Counted from the first letter of the stretch, positions 44,682-54,805 are shown. The stretch: 64,000 bases of DNA from Providencia alcalifaciens (GCF_915403165.1 NZ_OU659204.1:1550001-1614000), one strand, 5' to 3'. Translations and numbers: made by a program. The notes: generated by a model not told the origin, from the letters alone.

Positions 44682-46211
44682 ATGAACTGCATGAAAATAG
44701 TCGTGAAAAACATAACAAGATTATGTACATGGGGTGCTCTCTTTTCCTCAATATGCTTATTATCATTCGGAAGCTATGCTAGCGATTCTAAAGCCAATGA
44801 CTCAAGAGCTAATGATTCTAAGCAAGCAAGTCCTTACGACTTTTATCAAGGAAAAGAGCTTACTACACCAGATAGGAACAGCCCGTTCTACTGGCTAGAG
44901 TTACCCGCAGCTGCTTATATGGGATCGGCGTATCCAGATACTCTGCAAGATATTCGTATTTTCAATGGAACAGGGAATGAAATTCCAACAGCATTATTCT
45001 TCGATACCAATAAATCTGTTGCGACGACCAATGTTAAATTTAATTTTCAACGCTTAGTCACTCGTGTGGATAATGTGAACCCTAACGATGATGCTCAATA
45101 TGATAGCCAATATATACTGGTGGAAGCGGAGCCAGGAAAAACAACCCGTATTGAATTGCCAAATTTACAACGAAAAGATAAAACCAATTTTCAAGCCTAT
45201 TTGCTGACGCGTGACCAACTCAAAGATAACGGTGTTTTATCGACTTTAAATTTAGGTTGGGATCAGAACAATCAGGACTGGCAAGCCAAAGTTTTTATTT
45301 ATTACAGTACTGATAAGAAAAATTGGGTAAATATTGCATCGAATCAGCCTGTTATGAGCTTGAAATTAGACTCAGGCGTTGTGGCGAGTAATACGATTGA
45401 ATTATTAAAAGGGGAAAGTACTGGGCCTGTTACACCATACCTAATGTTAGTGACGGCCAGTATCCCAGAGCATGAAATTCCACCTCTTCAATCTGTGACT
45501 GGATTGCAGTATGTGATGAACGCTTTCCATCGTCAGGAATCCTTCCTCTTTGAAGTGACGAATGATGGTATCACTCGAGAACAAGTGATTTATCGCTTAG
45601 CGACTCCGCAGCCATTGAATGAAATCAGTATTAAGCTGCAACAATCAAATCGCGTGGTACCGCTGAAAATAGAATATATTGCCAATAGTGATGAGGAATG
45701 GAAATTGTTGGCGAATGTGATGGTTTTCAACCAAATCACTGAAGGTGATAAAGCGAGCAACCCGAATTTAATGATCCATGATAAGCAAATTAAAGGACTC
45801 AGAATAACTGCATTAAAAGGCAGTTGGGATGAGCTGCCACCTACGATTTATGGTTTGCGTGATGCTGTAAATTTGATTGTGAATATACAAGGTGCTTCTC
45901 CTTATTTGCTTGTGTGGGGAAATAAACAAGCCACTTTAGATAATGTTAACTACACTCAACTTATTGGTAAAAATGAAAGCGTTGAAAACGTAATGGATGA
46001 TTTCCCTGAAATCACAACGACGGGGAACGTATTGGATTTAGGTGGTGTGGAGAAGAGAACCCTAGATAAGCCCGTTGAAGAAGGCTTACATTGGATGACT
46101 ATCGCATTGTGGGGGTTACTTATTGTTGGTATTTTCGCACTGCTTTATTTCTGCTGGTATCTTTTCAAAGAGGTTGGGTTATCAAATAAATCCAACTCAG
46201 ACGATCTTTAA
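44682..46211 (+). CDS. DUF3999 envelope protein, partner of the DUF2339 protein
   Basis: This protein of about 509 residues has an N-terminal signal/anchor (ITRLCTWGALFSSICLLSFG), a long periplasmic beta-rich region (PFYWLELPAAAYMGSAYPDTL, RIFNGTGNEIPTALFF) and a single C-terminal membrane helix (MTIALWGLLIVGIFALLYF). A low-complexity SKANDSRANDSK repeat follows the signal. It begins within three bases of the DUF2339 stop, so translation is coupled. The next 60 bases include a terminator. Function unknown. Confidence 0.82.
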   Translation: MNCMKIVVKNITRLCTWGALFSSICLLSFGSYASDSKANDSRANDSKQASPYDFYQGKELTTPDRNSPFYWLELPAAAYMGSAYPDTLQDIRIFNGTGNEIPTALFFDTNKSVATTNVKFNFQRLVTRVDNVNPNDDAQYDSQYILVEAEPGKTTRIELPNLQRKDKTNFQAYLLTRDQLKDNGVLSTLNLGWDQNNQDWQAKVFIYYSTDKKNWVNIASNQPVMSLKLDSGVVASNTIELLKGESTGPVTPYLMLVTASIPEHEIPPLQSVTGLQYVMNAFHRQESFLFEVTNDGITREQVIYRLATPQPLNEISIKLQQSNRVVPLKIEYIANSDEEWKLLANVMVFNQITEGDKASNPNLMIHDKQIKGLRITALKGSWDELPPTIYGLRDAVNLIVNIQGASPYLLVWGNKQATLDNVNYTQLIGKNESVENVMDDFPEITTTGNVLDLGGVEKRTLDKPVEEGLHWMTIALWGLLIVGIFALLYFCWYLFKEVGLSNKSNSDDL

Positions 46212-46213
46212 TT

Positions 46214-46241
46214 AAAAAAGGAGCCTTAGGTTCCTTTTTTT
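46214..46241 (+). terminator. Intrinsic terminator of the DUF2339-DUF3999 operon
   Basis: AAAAAAGGAGCC-TTA-GGTTCCTTTTTT: a 12-bp stem with one G-T wobble and a T-rich tail, two bases past the stop. Confidence 0.85.
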
Positions 46242-46272
46242 GAATCTAACTGCATCAATAGAGGACAGGATC

Positions 46273-46683
46273 ATGCCTAAAGGACAATGCTTATGTGGAT
46301 CCGTTAAACTGACGATTAATATGCCTATCGATACCGTTCATGTTTGCCATTGTGGCATGTGCCTAAAATGGAATGGTGGTCCCGGAATGACCATCGACTA
46401 TGAAAGTGAACCCGAAATTGAAGGCAGCGAGTTTATTACCTGTTTCGCTTCATCGGAATGGGCTGAAAGAGCTTTCTGTAAGCAGTGTGGTACTCACCTA
46501 TTTTATCACCTGCATTCGCCGTCAAGGTATTACCTTTCAGCTCCGCTATTTGATGAAAGCAAAAATGCTAAAATGGGAACGCAGATTTATATTGATTGTA
46601 AGCCGAATTATTATAATTTTGCTGAGAAGACGCCAATGCTAACTGAGCAAGATATATTAAATCTATTCGCCAATAAATCCTAA
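46273..46683 (+). CDS. GFA-family (glutathione-dependent formaldehyde-activating-like) zinc protein
   Basis: This 136-residue protein has zinc-ligand cysteines in QCLCGSV, CHCGMC and FCKQCGT, the order expected for the GFA/CENP-V domain. The segment GPGMTIDYE is also typical. Members include glutathione-dependent formaldehyde-activating enzyme, but most homologues have no assigned reaction. The frame is open to 46240; the ATG used has AGGACAGGATC before it and starts at the first cysteine motif as in relatives. Not linked to any formaldehyde gene here. Confidence 0.88.
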   Translation: MPKGQCLCGSVKLTINMPIDTVHVCHCGMCLKWNGGPGMTIDYESEPEIEGSEFITCFASSEWAERAFCKQCGTHLFYHLHSPSRYYLSAPLFDESKNAKMGTQIYIDCKPNYYNFAEKTPMLTEQDILNLFANKS

Positions 46684-46897
46684 ATCCCAATCTTATAGCA
46701 GGTATTATTGCCTGCTATTTATCTTAAGGTAATCTAAACATTCATTTGTAATGTCAGCGTCAAAAAATTCAATTATAATTAAGTCATTCTATTTTGTTTT
46801 TTTACATAACGTTGAAAGGTTATGCTTAGTTTAAGATAAATAGAAAAAGATAACTTATTTATTTTAAACGTAGAAAGAGTAGCCCGAGGAATGATCA

Positions 46898-47314
46898 ATG
46901 AATAATATGAAAGGAATGCGTCACGCGAGTAATATCGCTTGGGTATTACAATGGGTTCTTAACGCAGGTTTAATTGTACTTGCCGCGGTATTAGTTTTCT
47001 TTTTAGCGAAAGAAACATTTACGATGGCATCGTTAATGTTTGGAGGAAACCAAGAAGCTAAAGCGTATGAGCTTTTAGAAGGAATTGTCATTTATTTTCT
47101 GTACTTTGAGTTTATTGCATTGATTATAAAGTACTTTATGTCAGGTTATCATTTCCCATTACGCTATTTTATCTACATTGGTATCACGGCAATTATCCGC
47201 CTAATCATTGTTGATCATAGTGATCCGATGACTACGCTGCTGCATGCTGGCGCTATTTTAGTTTTAGTTATCACGCTTTATATCGCTAATACTGAAAAAC
47301 TAAAACGAGAATAA
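46898..47314 (+). CDS. psiE: PsiE, phosphate-starvation-inducible membrane protein
   Basis: This 138-residue protein has four hydrophobic segments and matches E. coli PsiE (136 residues) strongly in the middle: [45 protein letters not shown]. Expression in E. coli responds to phosphate starvation and cAMP-CRP; function unknown. The ATG follows CCGAGGAATGATCA, with a good GAGGA spacing. Confidence 0.92.
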   Translation: MNNMKGMRHASNIAWVLQWVLNAGLIVLAAVLVFFLAKETFTMASLMFGGNQEAKAYELLEGIVIYFLYFEFIALIIKYFMSGYHFPLRYFIYIGITAIIRLIIVDHSDPMTTLLHAGAILVLVITLYIANTEKLKRE

Positions 47315-47609
47315 TAATCTTTAGATTAATTTATCAATCGCGCTAAGGGGAATAATAATCATTTCTTTTAGCGTGAGTTTAAATAAATAAAAAAATGACT
47401 TAAGCAATATAAAACGAGAGTTAACATAAGCTAAAATAAAATTTCAGACAATTGATTTTAGAATAAAACTAATAATATAAGCATTATTAACTAGAATGAT
47501 TGTTTGATTTTTATTCTGTTAAAATAAAGTAAGAAAGTGTTTTACTTTTCTAAATGGGTTATTTACTGTGATAAAGTTTCTATTCTAATAACATAAGTAA
47601 CTTGCAACT

Positions 47610-49163
47610 ATGACAACTAAAACACTACCTCAAAAAAAGGGTTTTTTAAATCGTGTTGAGCGCATCGGGAACGTTATGCCAGATGTAACAATGCTATTTG
47701 TTTACGCCCTAGTAATATGTTGGTTTTTATCCTATCTACTCTCATTTGTAGATTTCAGTTATCACCATCCTATTTCTAAAGAAAAAATCTCCGTTATTAA
47801 TATGTTTCAGTATGAAGAAATCATATTATTTGTGACATCAGCGGTTAAAAACTTTATTAATTTCCCTCCTCTGGGAATAACAATTGTTGCCACCTTAGGT
47901 ATAGGGATTGCAGAAAGTAGCGGCTTTATTAATACCGCGCTGAAAAAAATGCTTTCTTTTATTTCACCTAAAATGTTGACTCCAACAGTTGTGTTCGTCG
48001 GGATCGTCTCTCACGTTGCTTCTGACTCAGCCTACGTTATTTTGATGCCAGTTGCCGCAATGATGTTCTATGCCAGTGGTCGCCATCCTTTAGCGGGGAT
48101 TGCAGCGGCATTCGCCGGTTTGGCGGGGGGATTCACAGCAAGTTATACACCATCGATTATTGACCCAATCATGCAGAGCTTTACGCAAGATGCCGCGCAA
48201 ATGTTAGCGCCGGGCTACAGCGTAAACGTGCTGTGTAACTATTTCTTTAGCTTGGGCGGAACCTTCGGCGTTATTTTAACTTGCTGGTTTATCACCGAAA
48301 AAATCGTTGAACCATGGTTAAATAAAAACGCGCCAATCAACAAATCTGATGTTGATACTGATGCTGAACAAGATTTAGGTAAAATTACCCCACAAGAGCA
48401 TCGTGCATTTCGTGTGGCTGGGTTGATGGTGATTGCATTAGGCGTGGGGTTATTTGCGCTATTATGGCCTGAAAACTCACCATTACGCGGTCCAGATGGT
48501 AGCTTAACTAGCCCGAAAGCACCGATCATGCAGATTGTTGTACCATTATTGTTCGTCTTCTTTGCACTGCCGGGCATAGTGTATGGCTATATGACCAAAT
48601 CTTTCACCTCGACCAAAGATGTGGTTAAGGCGATGGAAAATATTACCAAATCACTGATCCCATTTATTGTGTTTGCCTTCTTTGCGGCGCAATTCCTGTA
48701 TTCGTTCCAACACTCTAACTTAGGAACATTATTAGCCTTATCGGGTGCGGAATTACTGCGAACTTTAGATATGCCATCGGGAATGACGGTATTTGGGGTG
48801 ATTTTATTAACTGCCGTGTTAAATATCATGATCACGTCAGCGACCTCAAAATGGGCGATTATGGCACCAGTTTTAGTGCCAATGTTAATGGCAGTCGGAA
48901 TTTCGCCAGAATTAACCCAAGCTGCCTTCCGTGTGAGTGATTCTGCGATGAACGTGAGTACGCCAATGTTCCCGTTCTATCCGCTGATTTTAATGTATTG
49001 CCAGAAATATTATAAAAATGCAGGTATCGGAACCTTATGTTCCATGATGATCCCGTTCACCATCGGCTTATTAATTACCTTAACAGCGACACTGTATCTG
49101 TTCTGGGCATTCGATATTCCAATTGGGTTTGACAGTGGTTATACATGGCAGCCTGCGCAATAA
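47610..49163 (+). CDS. abgT: AbgT-family p-aminobenzoyl-glutamate transporter
   Basis: This 517-residue multi-pass protein is of AbgT length (E. coli 508). Family segments are FLNRVERIGNVMPDVTMLFVYAL near the N-terminus and HVASDSAYVILMPVAAM, with AGLAGGFTASYTPSIIDP and VSDSAMNVSTPMFPFYPL later. AbgT imports p-aminobenzoyl-glutamate, a folate breakdown product; some homologues export sulfonamides. The abgA/abgB hydrolase genes are missing, and peptidase T lies 16 bases downstream on the same transcript, which hints at peptide-like substrates. The ribosome site is weak. Confidence 0.9.
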   Translation: MTTKTLPQKKGFLNRVERIGNVMPDVTMLFVYALVICWFLSYLLSFVDFSYHHPISKEKISVINMFQYEEIILFVTSAVKNFINFPPLGITIVATLGIGIAESSGFINTALKKMLSFISPKMLTPTVVFVGIVSHVASDSAYVILMPVAAMMFYASGRHPLAGIAAAFAGLAGGFTASYTPSIIDPIMQSFTQDAAQMLAPGYSVNVLCNYFFSLGGTFGVILTCWFITEKIVEPWLNKNAPINKSDVDTDAEQDLGKITPQEHRAFRVAGLMVIALGVGLFALLWPENSPLRGPDGSLTSPKAPIMQIVVPLLFVFFALPGIVYGYMTKSFTSTKDVVKAMENITKSLIPFIVFAFFAAQFLYSFQHSNLGTLLALSGAELLRTLDMPSGMTVFGVILLTAVLNIMITSATSKWAIMAPVLVPMLMAVGISPELTQAAFRVSDSAMNVSTPMFPFYPLILMYCQKYYKNAGIGTLCSMMIPFTIGLLITLTATLYLFWAFDIPIGFDSGYTWQPAQ

Positions 49164-49179
49164 GTAAAAGGTATGTGAA

Positions 49180-50412
49180 ATGAAAGAATTAGGTAAGAAA
49201 TTAGAAGAACGTTTTTATCGCTATGTGGCCATTGAAAGCCAAAGTGATGCGGCGAGCTCTGTTGTACCAAGCACAGAAGGTCAGCGCGAGCTGGCAAATC
49301 TTCTGGCAAAAGAATTAGAAAGCTACGGCTTGAAAGATGTGTATGTTGATGAACATGCCATTTTATATGGGATGCGCCCAGGTAATAAACCTAATGCCCC
49401 TAAAATTGGGTTTGTGGCTCACTTAGATACTGTTGATGTAGGCTTATCTCCGGTGATTAAGCCGCAAACTTTGAAGTATGAAGGCGCGGATTTATGCTTA
49501 AATGCGCAGGAAGATGTGTGGTTTAAAACCGCAGAACACCCAGAAGCCGCAGCTTATGTAGGTGATGAAATTATTTTCAGTGACGGAACCAGTGTTCTGG
49601 GTGCGGATGATAAAGCGGCCATTACAGTTGTCATGGAGCTGATGGATAAACTGCAAAACGCAGATTTTGACTGTGGCGATATCTATGTGGCGTTTGTGCC
49701 AGATGAAGAAATTGGTCTTCGTGGCTCGAAGATCATGGATCTTTCTCGCTTCAAAGTGGATTTTGCTTACACCATTGATTGCTGTGCGCTCGGTGAAGTG
49801 GTTTTTGAGACCTTTAATGCGGCTTCTATTGAAGTGGAAATTAAGGGGATCACTGCTCACCCAATGTCAGCGAAAAACGTATTGTTAAACCCAATTCGTG
49901 TGGCGCATGATTTTATTGGTTGTTTTGATCGTTTTGATACGCCGGAACACACTGAACACCGTGAAGGCTATTTCTATATTACAGATTTAGCAGCAAACCC
50001 GAATGAAGCAAAAATCAAGATGGCGATCCGTGATTTTGACCGCCCAAGTTTTGAAGCCCGTAAGCGTTTCATTGCTGAAAGTATTGAACTGATTCGTACT
50101 CGTCACCCTCGCGCGAAAGTGGAATTCAAAATTGATGATGTGTATAGCAATATCAGCGATTCAATCGGCGAAGATCGTACTGCGGTAGATATTATTCTCG
50201 AAGCGTTAAAAATTCATAATATCGAGCCAAATATCATTCCAATGCGTGGGGGGACTGACGGTTCAGCACTGTCTGCTCGCGGAATTGTGACGCCAAACTA
50301 TTTTACGGGTGCGCATAACTTCCATTCTCGCTTTGAGTTTTTACCAATCACGTCATTCGAGAAGAGCTATTTAGTGTCTGAAACTATTTGCCGCCTTGTT
50401 GGAAAAAAGTAG
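49180..50412 (+). CDS. pepT: PepT, peptidase T (tripeptide aminopeptidase)
   Basis: This 410-residue zinc peptidase of the M20B family has the length of E. coli PepT (408). Metal ligands are visible in FVAHLDTVD and LGADDKAAI, with the catalytic glutamate in VPDEEIGLRG, a ligand in IDCCALGE and the closing histidine in FTGAHNFHSR. It removes N-terminal residues from tripeptides in the cytoplasm. In other enterobacteria it is induced anaerobically by Fnr. It is coupled to the AbgT-type transporter rather than to potABCD as in E. coli. Confidence 0.96.
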   Translation: MKELGKKLEERFYRYVAIESQSDAASSVVPSTEGQRELANLLAKELESYGLKDVYVDEHAILYGMRPGNKPNAPKIGFVAHLDTVDVGLSPVIKPQTLKYEGADLCLNAQEDVWFKTAEHPEAAAYVGDEIIFSDGTSVLGADDKAAITVVMELMDKLQNADFDCGDIYVAFVPDEEIGLRGSKIMDLSRFKVDFAYTIDCCALGEVVFETFNAASIEVEIKGITAHPMSAKNVLLNPIRVAHDFIGCFDRFDTPEHTEHREGYFYITDLAANPNEAKIKMAIRDFDRPSFEARKRFIAESIELIRTRHPRAKVEFKIDDVYSNISDSIGEDRTAVDIILEALKIHNIEPNIIPMRGGTDGSALSARGIVTPNYFTGAHNFHSRFEFLPITSFEKSYLVSETICRLVGKK

Positions 50413-50462
50413 TTCATACCTGATTTAGCTTTAGCTCGTTAAAGTAAGAGCATTAAAAACCG

Positions 50463-50494
50463 ATAGCTGCTAATTATTTAGCGGCTATTTTTTT
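50463..50494 (+). terminator. Intrinsic terminator of the abgT-pepT operon
   Basis: ATAGCTGCTAA-TTAT-TTAGCGGCTAT, an 11-bp stem with one wobble, followed by seven T residues. Confidence 0.9.
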
Positions 50495-50641
50495 GAAAGT
50501 AACCCATTCAAGTTTTAAATGTTATTTAATGAATTATAACTAGGATAATAGATTTAAATTTCGATTTAAAAAGAAGATATGACTTATTGGTTTTTTCATT
50601 TATTATCCTCCCATTATGGTTGCGAGTAATAGGAGAGGTAT

Positions 50642-51328
50642 TTGATTAATATAATAATTATTGATGATAGTAATATTTCGATTCGAGGTATTGACGCGAT
50701 GCTCACTCGAAATACTCGCTATAAAGTTGTCGCAACGTTTCCTTCTTTAGAACCGGTGATCACTTGGAACCGGCAAAATAAAGCAAATATTATTTTGATT
50801 AATCGGGAACATTGCCATTTCGATTCATTGAAAACCTTCACGACAATCCGCCGTACTCAACCTGATGTTGGGCTAATTATCTTCAATGTTCGTCATAATG
50901 ATATGTTTGTTGTGAAAGCGCTGGATATTGGCATTTTTGGCATACTAAGTGCCAGTATTGCAGAAGAAGAGCTTATTGAGGCTCTACAAATAGTGAATGC
51001 GCGTCAACGAATTATCTCTCCTGATATTGCTCAACAGCTGGCTTTACAAAGATTAAATCAACGCGAACAGCTAGATATATATGAATTGCTTTCTGCAAGA
51101 GAGCTCGAAATTATGCTCATGATTACTAGGGGGCTTCCGGTTAAGCATATTGCGGATGCATTATCTTTAAGCCCTAAAACGGTAAATACCTATCGATATC
51201 GAATGTTTGGTAAACTTAATATCTGTAGTGATGTAGAATTAACACATATAGCAATCGGTTATGGTTTAATCACCGCAAAACAGGGTTCATCAGGGTGGAA
51301 CAACAGTTTGATCCAAAAGTTTTCTTAA
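50642..51328 (+). CDS. uvrY: UvrY/GacA-like LuxR-type regulator with degenerate receiver
   Basis: This 228-residue protein sits in the normal uvrY position, overlapping uvrC by 34 bases. The LuxR-type output domain is well kept ([45 protein letters not shown]), close to E. coli UvrY. The receiver has lost its chemistry: the phosphorylated aspartate position is Asn54 (IILINREH), the conserved Thr is Asn (IIFNVRH), and the Lys is Ala (GILSASIA); only the acidic pair Asp8-Asp9 remains. It starts at TTG with an AGGAGAGG ribosome site. It should therefore not be switched by BarA-type phosphorylation in the usual way. Confidence 0.9.
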   Translation: MINIIIIDDSNISIRGIDAMLTRNTRYKVVATFPSLEPVITWNRQNKANIILINREHCHFDSLKTFTTIRRTQPDVGLIIFNVRHNDMFVVKALDIGIFGILSASIAEEELIEALQIVNARQRIISPDIAQQLALQRLNQREQLDIYELLSARELEIMLMITRGLPVKHIADALSLSPKTVNTYRYRMFGKLNICSDVELTHIAIGYGLITAKQGSSGWNNSLIQKFS

Positions 51329-53127
51329 AAACAGTCACAAACCAACCCGGCGTTTATCGTATGTATGACGCTGGGGGAACCGTGATTTATGTCGGGAAAG
51401 CGAAAGATCTGAAAAAAAGATTATCGAGCTATTTCCGTGAGAATGTCGGTAGCCGCAAAACAGAGCAACTCGTCAAGCATATCGCCTCTATCGATGTGAC
51501 GGTAACCCATACCGAAACTGAGGCGCTACTGCTGGAACATAATTACATAAAGCTATACCAGCCTCGTTATAACGTCTTGCTACGAGATGATAAATCTTAC
51601 CCTTATATTTTTCTGAGCAGCGAAACACATCCCAGAATTTCAAGCCACCGTGGTGCGAAACATAGGAAAGGGGAGTATTTCGGGCCATTCCCAAGCTCTT
51701 ATGCGGTGCGTGAAACCTTAGCGGTGATGCAAAAACTGTTTCCTATCCGCCAGTGTGAAGATAGCGTTTACAAAAACCGTTCAAGACCTTGTTTACAGTA
51801 TCAAATTGGTCGCTGTTTAGGGCCGTGCGTGAAAGGTTTAGTGACAGATGAAGAGTATGATCAGCAAGTCAACTATGTCCGTCTGTTCTTAACGGGTAAG
51901 GATAAGCAAGTCTTGACTGGGTTAGTCGAGCGCATGGAAAAAGCTAGCCAAGAGCTACGCTTTGAAGATGCAGCGCGTTTTCGTGACCAAATTCAAGCCG
52001 TGCGCGCGGTAACCGAAGAGCAATACGTGTCGGGCGGTGATGATGACCTTGACGTTATCGGGGTCGCATTTGATTCCGGTTTGGCTTGTGTTCATGTTCT
52101 ATTTATTCGCCAAGGAAAGGTTTTGGGAAGTCGCAGCTACTATCCAAAAATTCCGGCGGGGACGTTATTAGAAGAAGTGGTTCAAACCTTCTTAGGGCAG
52201 TTCTATTTACAAGGCAGCGAAAACCGCACATTGCCAGGGGAAATATTAATTGATTTCCCATTGACGGAAAAAGAGTTACTGGCGGAATCGTTGTCTGGCA
52301 TTGCCGGTCGTAAAATTAATATTCAAAGCCAGCCACGAGGCACCCGTGCTCGTTATTTAAAACTGGCTCGAACCAATGCCTCTATCGCGCTATCCACCAA
52401 ATTGGCGCAGCAATCGACGATTCAACAACGCATGGCGGCGCTGTCAAAAGTGGTGAATATAGAGAATATTTCGCGCATGGAATGTTTCGATATTTCCCAC
52501 ACGATGGGGGAGCAAACCGTGGCTTCTTGCGTGGTATTTGATAAAACGGGTCCCGTAAAGTCAGAATATCGTCGATACAATATTACGGGGATCACGCCTG
52601 GGGATGACTATGCGGCAATGCACCAAGTATTGACTCGCCGTTATGGTAAACATCTGGATGAGAGCAAAGTTCCCGATATTATCTTTATTGATGGTGGTAA
52701 AGGGCAACTGGGTCAAGCTCGGGATGTATTTGATTCTCTTGAAGTGGATTGGGATAAAAACCATCCTTTATTAATTGGGGTTGCTAAAGGTAGCGATCGT
52801 AAAGCTGGGTTGGAAACGCTGTTTTTAAAACCCGAAGGTGAAGGTTTTGCGCTTCCCCCTGATTCGCCGGCATTGCATGTAATTCAGCATATTCGTGATG
52901 AGTCGCATAACCATGCGATTACAGGACATCGCCAGCGCCGTGCGAAAGTAAAAAATACCAGTGCGCTTGAATCTATCGAAGGGGTGGGGCCAAAACGTCG
53001 CCAAATGTTATTGAAGTACATGGGGGGATTACAACCTTTGCGTAATGCGAGCATAGAAGAGATCGCAAAAGTGCCCTCGATCTCATACGCGCTGGCAGAA
53101 AAGATTTATAATGCATTGAAACAGTAG
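51295..53127 (+). CDS. uvrC: UvrC, excinuclease ABC subunit C
   Basis: This 610-residue nucleotide-excision-repair nuclease makes both incisions around a UvrB-bound lesion. The GIY-YIG 3'-nuclease domain is at the start ([25 protein letters not shown]), a UvrB-binding UVR motif lies near 205-240 ([21 protein letters not shown]), the RNase H-like endonuclease is in the second half ([32 protein letters not shown]), and paired helix-hairpin-helix motifs close it ([21 protein letters not shown]). It starts at GTG inside the end of uvrY, so the two are translationally linked. Confidence 0.97.
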   Translation: MEQQFDPKVFLKTVTNQPGVYRMYDAGGTVIYVGKAKDLKKRLSSYFRENVGSRKTEQLVKHIASIDVTVTHTETEALLLEHNYIKLYQPRYNVLLRDDKSYPYIFLSSETHPRISSHRGAKHRKGEYFGPFPSSYAVRETLAVMQKLFPIRQCEDSVYKNRSRPCLQYQIGRCLGPCVKGLVTDEEYDQQVNYVRLFLTGKDKQVLTGLVERMEKASQELRFEDAARFRDQIQAVRAVTEEQYVSGGDDDLDVIGVAFDSGLACVHVLFIRQGKVLGSRSYYPKIPAGTLLEEVVQTFLGQFYLQGSENRTLPGEILIDFPLTEKELLAESLSGIAGRKINIQSQPRGTRARYLKLARTNASIALSTKLAQQSTIQQRMAALSKVVNIENISRMECFDISHTMGEQTVASCVVFDKTGPVKSEYRRYNITGITPGDDYAAMHQVLTRRYGKHLDESKVPDIIFIDGGKGQLGQARDVFDSLEVDWDKNHPLLIGVAKGSDRKAGLETLFLKPEGEGFALPPDSPALHVIQHIRDESHNHAITGHRQRRAKVKNTSALESIEGVGPKRRQMLLKYMGGLQPLRNASIEEIAKVPSISYALAEKIYNALKQ

Positions 53128-53183
53128 GTATCTTAGGGCAACATACTAAGGTATCCGTCTTGGACAAAGAGTTAGTGAGCGCG

Positions 53184-53732
53184 ATGAAATTAAATATACC
53201 AACGTGGTTGACCTTATTCCGTGTCATCCTGATACCGTTTTTTGTATTAGCATTTTATCTTCCCTTCAGTTGGGGGCCTTTTGCTTGTGCGCTGATTTTT
53301 GTGATCGCCGCCGTGACGGATTGGTTCGACGGATTTTTAGCGCGTCTATGGAAGCAAACAACCAAGTTTGGTGCTTTCCTCGATCCTGTTGCAGACAAGG
53401 TTATGGTTGCGACAGCGTTAGTCTTAGTGACTGAGAGTTATGATGTTTGGTATGTCACTTTACCCGCAGCAACTATGATTGCCCGTGAAATCATTATCTC
53501 TTCGCTCAGGGAGTGGATGGCAGAAATTGGTAAACGTAGCAGTGTTGCTGTCTCGTGGATTGGTAAGTTCAAAACTACCGCACAAATGATGTCGCTGGTG
53601 GGCTTATTATGGCGTCCAAATCCGCTGATCGAACATCTGTCTATTGCGCTTTTATATGTGGCTGCAATTCTGACTTTCTGGTCAATGTTCCAATATTTAA
53701 AGGCTGCGTGGGGCGATTTGAGCGAAGCGTGA
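53184..53732 (+). CDS. pgsA: PgsA, phosphatidylglycerophosphate synthase
   Basis: This 182-residue inner-membrane enzyme condenses CDP-diacylglycerol with glycerol-3-phosphate. The CDP-alcohol phosphotransferase motif is complete: [20 protein letters not shown] followed by LDPVADK (D-G-x2-A-R-x8-G-x3-D-x3-D). The frame is open 24 bases upstream from a TTG, but the ATG used gives [20 protein letters not shown], as in E. coli PgsA. It follows uvrC by 56 bases and is followed by the tRNA cluster, the standard enterobacterial order. Confidence 0.97.
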   Translation: MKLNIPTWLTLFRVILIPFFVLAFYLPFSWGPFACALIFVIAAVTDWFDGFLARLWKQTTKFGAFLDPVADKVMVATALVLVTESYDVWYVTLPAATMIAREIIISSLREWMAEIGKRSSVAVSWIGKFKTTAQMMSLVGLLWRPNPLIEHLSIALLYVAAILTFWSMFQYLKAAWGDLSEA

Positions 53733-53896
53733 TCGAAATGATTGAAAAAACAGCGAACGATCCAATTATTTCAATAATTGTATTGACTCGATAGGTGAAA
53801 TCAGTAGAATGCAACGCATCGAACGGCAACGTGGTTTACGAAAATAAATAAGTAAATCAGCCAGTTTGAGAGCAGAAACTGAAAAGTGAAGCTTAA

Positions 53897-53972
<76 letters not shown>

Positions 53973-53997
53973 AATCTTGAAAAAGACTAGGGTGTAA

Positions 53998-54071
53998 GGC
54001 GCGTTAGCAAAGCGGTTATGCACCGGATTGCAAATCCGTGTAGCTCGGTTCGACTCCGGGACGCGCCTCCA
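53998..54071 (+). tRNA. cysT: tRNA-Cys (GCA)
   Basis: 74 bases with encoded CCA. Acceptor stem GGCGCGT/ACGCGCC, anticodon stem-loop CGGATTGCAAATCCG (GCA), T arm CGGTTCGACTCCG. It lies 25 bases after tRNA-Gly. Confidence 0.97.
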
Positions 54072-54078
54072 AATTCTA

Positions 54079-54165
54079 GCCCAGGTGGTGAAATCGGTAG
54101 ACACAAGGGATTTAAAATCCCTCGGCTGTAAGGCTGTGCGGGTTCAAGTCCCGCCCTGGGCACCA
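54079..54165 (+). tRNA. leuZ: tRNA-Leu (TAA), first copy
   Basis: 87 bases with a long variable arm and encoded CCA. Acceptor GCCCAGG/CCTGGGC, anticodon loop TTTAAAA (TAA), T arm GGGTTCAAGTCCC. It lies seven bases after tRNA-Cys. Confidence 0.97.
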
Positions 54166-54269
54166 TATTCAGTGAATGGACCGATAGGTCCATTTTACTT
54201 TAAAGATTTAAACTAGTTAGTTAATAAAGTTAACAACTAGACAAGCAGTAAAGCAGTACTAAAAATTTG

Positions 54270-54356
54270 GCCCAGGTGGTGAAATCGGTAGACACAAGGG
54301 ATTTAAAATCCCTCGGCTGTAAGGCTGTGCGGGTTCAAGTCCCGCCCTGGGCACCA
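54270..54356 (+). tRNA. tRNA-Leu (TAA), second identical copy
   Basis: All 87 bases are identical to the copy at 54079-54165, 104 bases downstream. The spacer is unrelated, so only the gene is repeated. E. coli has a single leuZ here. Confidence 0.97.
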
Positions 54357-54398
54357 TACAAAACTTAACTGAGTTTAATCAGTAAGTTAGAAAAAGAA

Positions 54399-54424
54399 AA
54401 AGCCACCCAATGGGTGGCTTTTTT
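54399..54424 (+). terminator. Terminator of the pgsA-tRNA transcript
   Basis: AAAGCCACCC-AAT-GGGTGGCTTT followed by TTTGC: a 10-bp stem, 43 bases past the last tRNA. Confidence 0.92.
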
Positions 54425-54597
54425 GCGTTTAAATATAAAAATAATTATCGGCTTTTCAATGGGTTTTGCGAATCCAATTTTTTGTCATTTTTCTCCCATT
54501 TTTATCAAGATCCCGAAAAACTAAGTAAAAATAAGTAAGTCAGACCCATCCCACCTTGAACTGTGCCAATATCAGCGTTTTAGAAAAAGGAGAGGTG

Positions 54598-54756
54598 ATG
54601 TCTAATATGAAAACTGAAATTGTGGTTGTCCGCTTAACGAAGCATGAGCGTGCGATGTTAGATGCGATAAAAACCACGCCATTACTTGCTGATTGGTTGA
54701 AAGCGCTCGCTTTTTCTCAAGTAGAACAGCACGAAAAGAGTCAAAATCCTAAATAA
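54598..54756 (+). CDS. Small putative ribbon-helix-helix-type protein
   Basis: This 52-residue protein has an excellent ribosome site (AAAAAGGAGAGGTG directly before ATG). The sequence begins MSNMKTEIVVVRLTKHERAM, a strand followed by a helix, then TTPLLADWLKALAFSQ, reminiscent of MetJ/Arc-type DNA-binding folds. The frame is open another 14 codons upstream without a ribosome site. It lies 99 bases in front of fabV on the same strand. A regulatory role is only a guess. Confidence 0.6.
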   Translation: MSNMKTEIVVVRLTKHERAMLDAIKTTPLLADWLKALAFSQVEQHEKSQNPK

Positions 54757-54787
54757 ACTGGTCTGTTCACTATGTTTCTTGCCTATA

Positions 54788-54805
54788 CATCTTAAGTATA
54801 AGATG
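54788..54805. promoter_or_regulatory. Inverted repeat in the fabV promoter region
   Basis: CATCTTA-AGTA-TAAGATG, a perfect 7-bp inverted repeat, lies just upstream of TATATT, a good -10 candidate, and 50 bases before the fabV start. This position fits an operator or an activator site. Confidence 0.45.
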
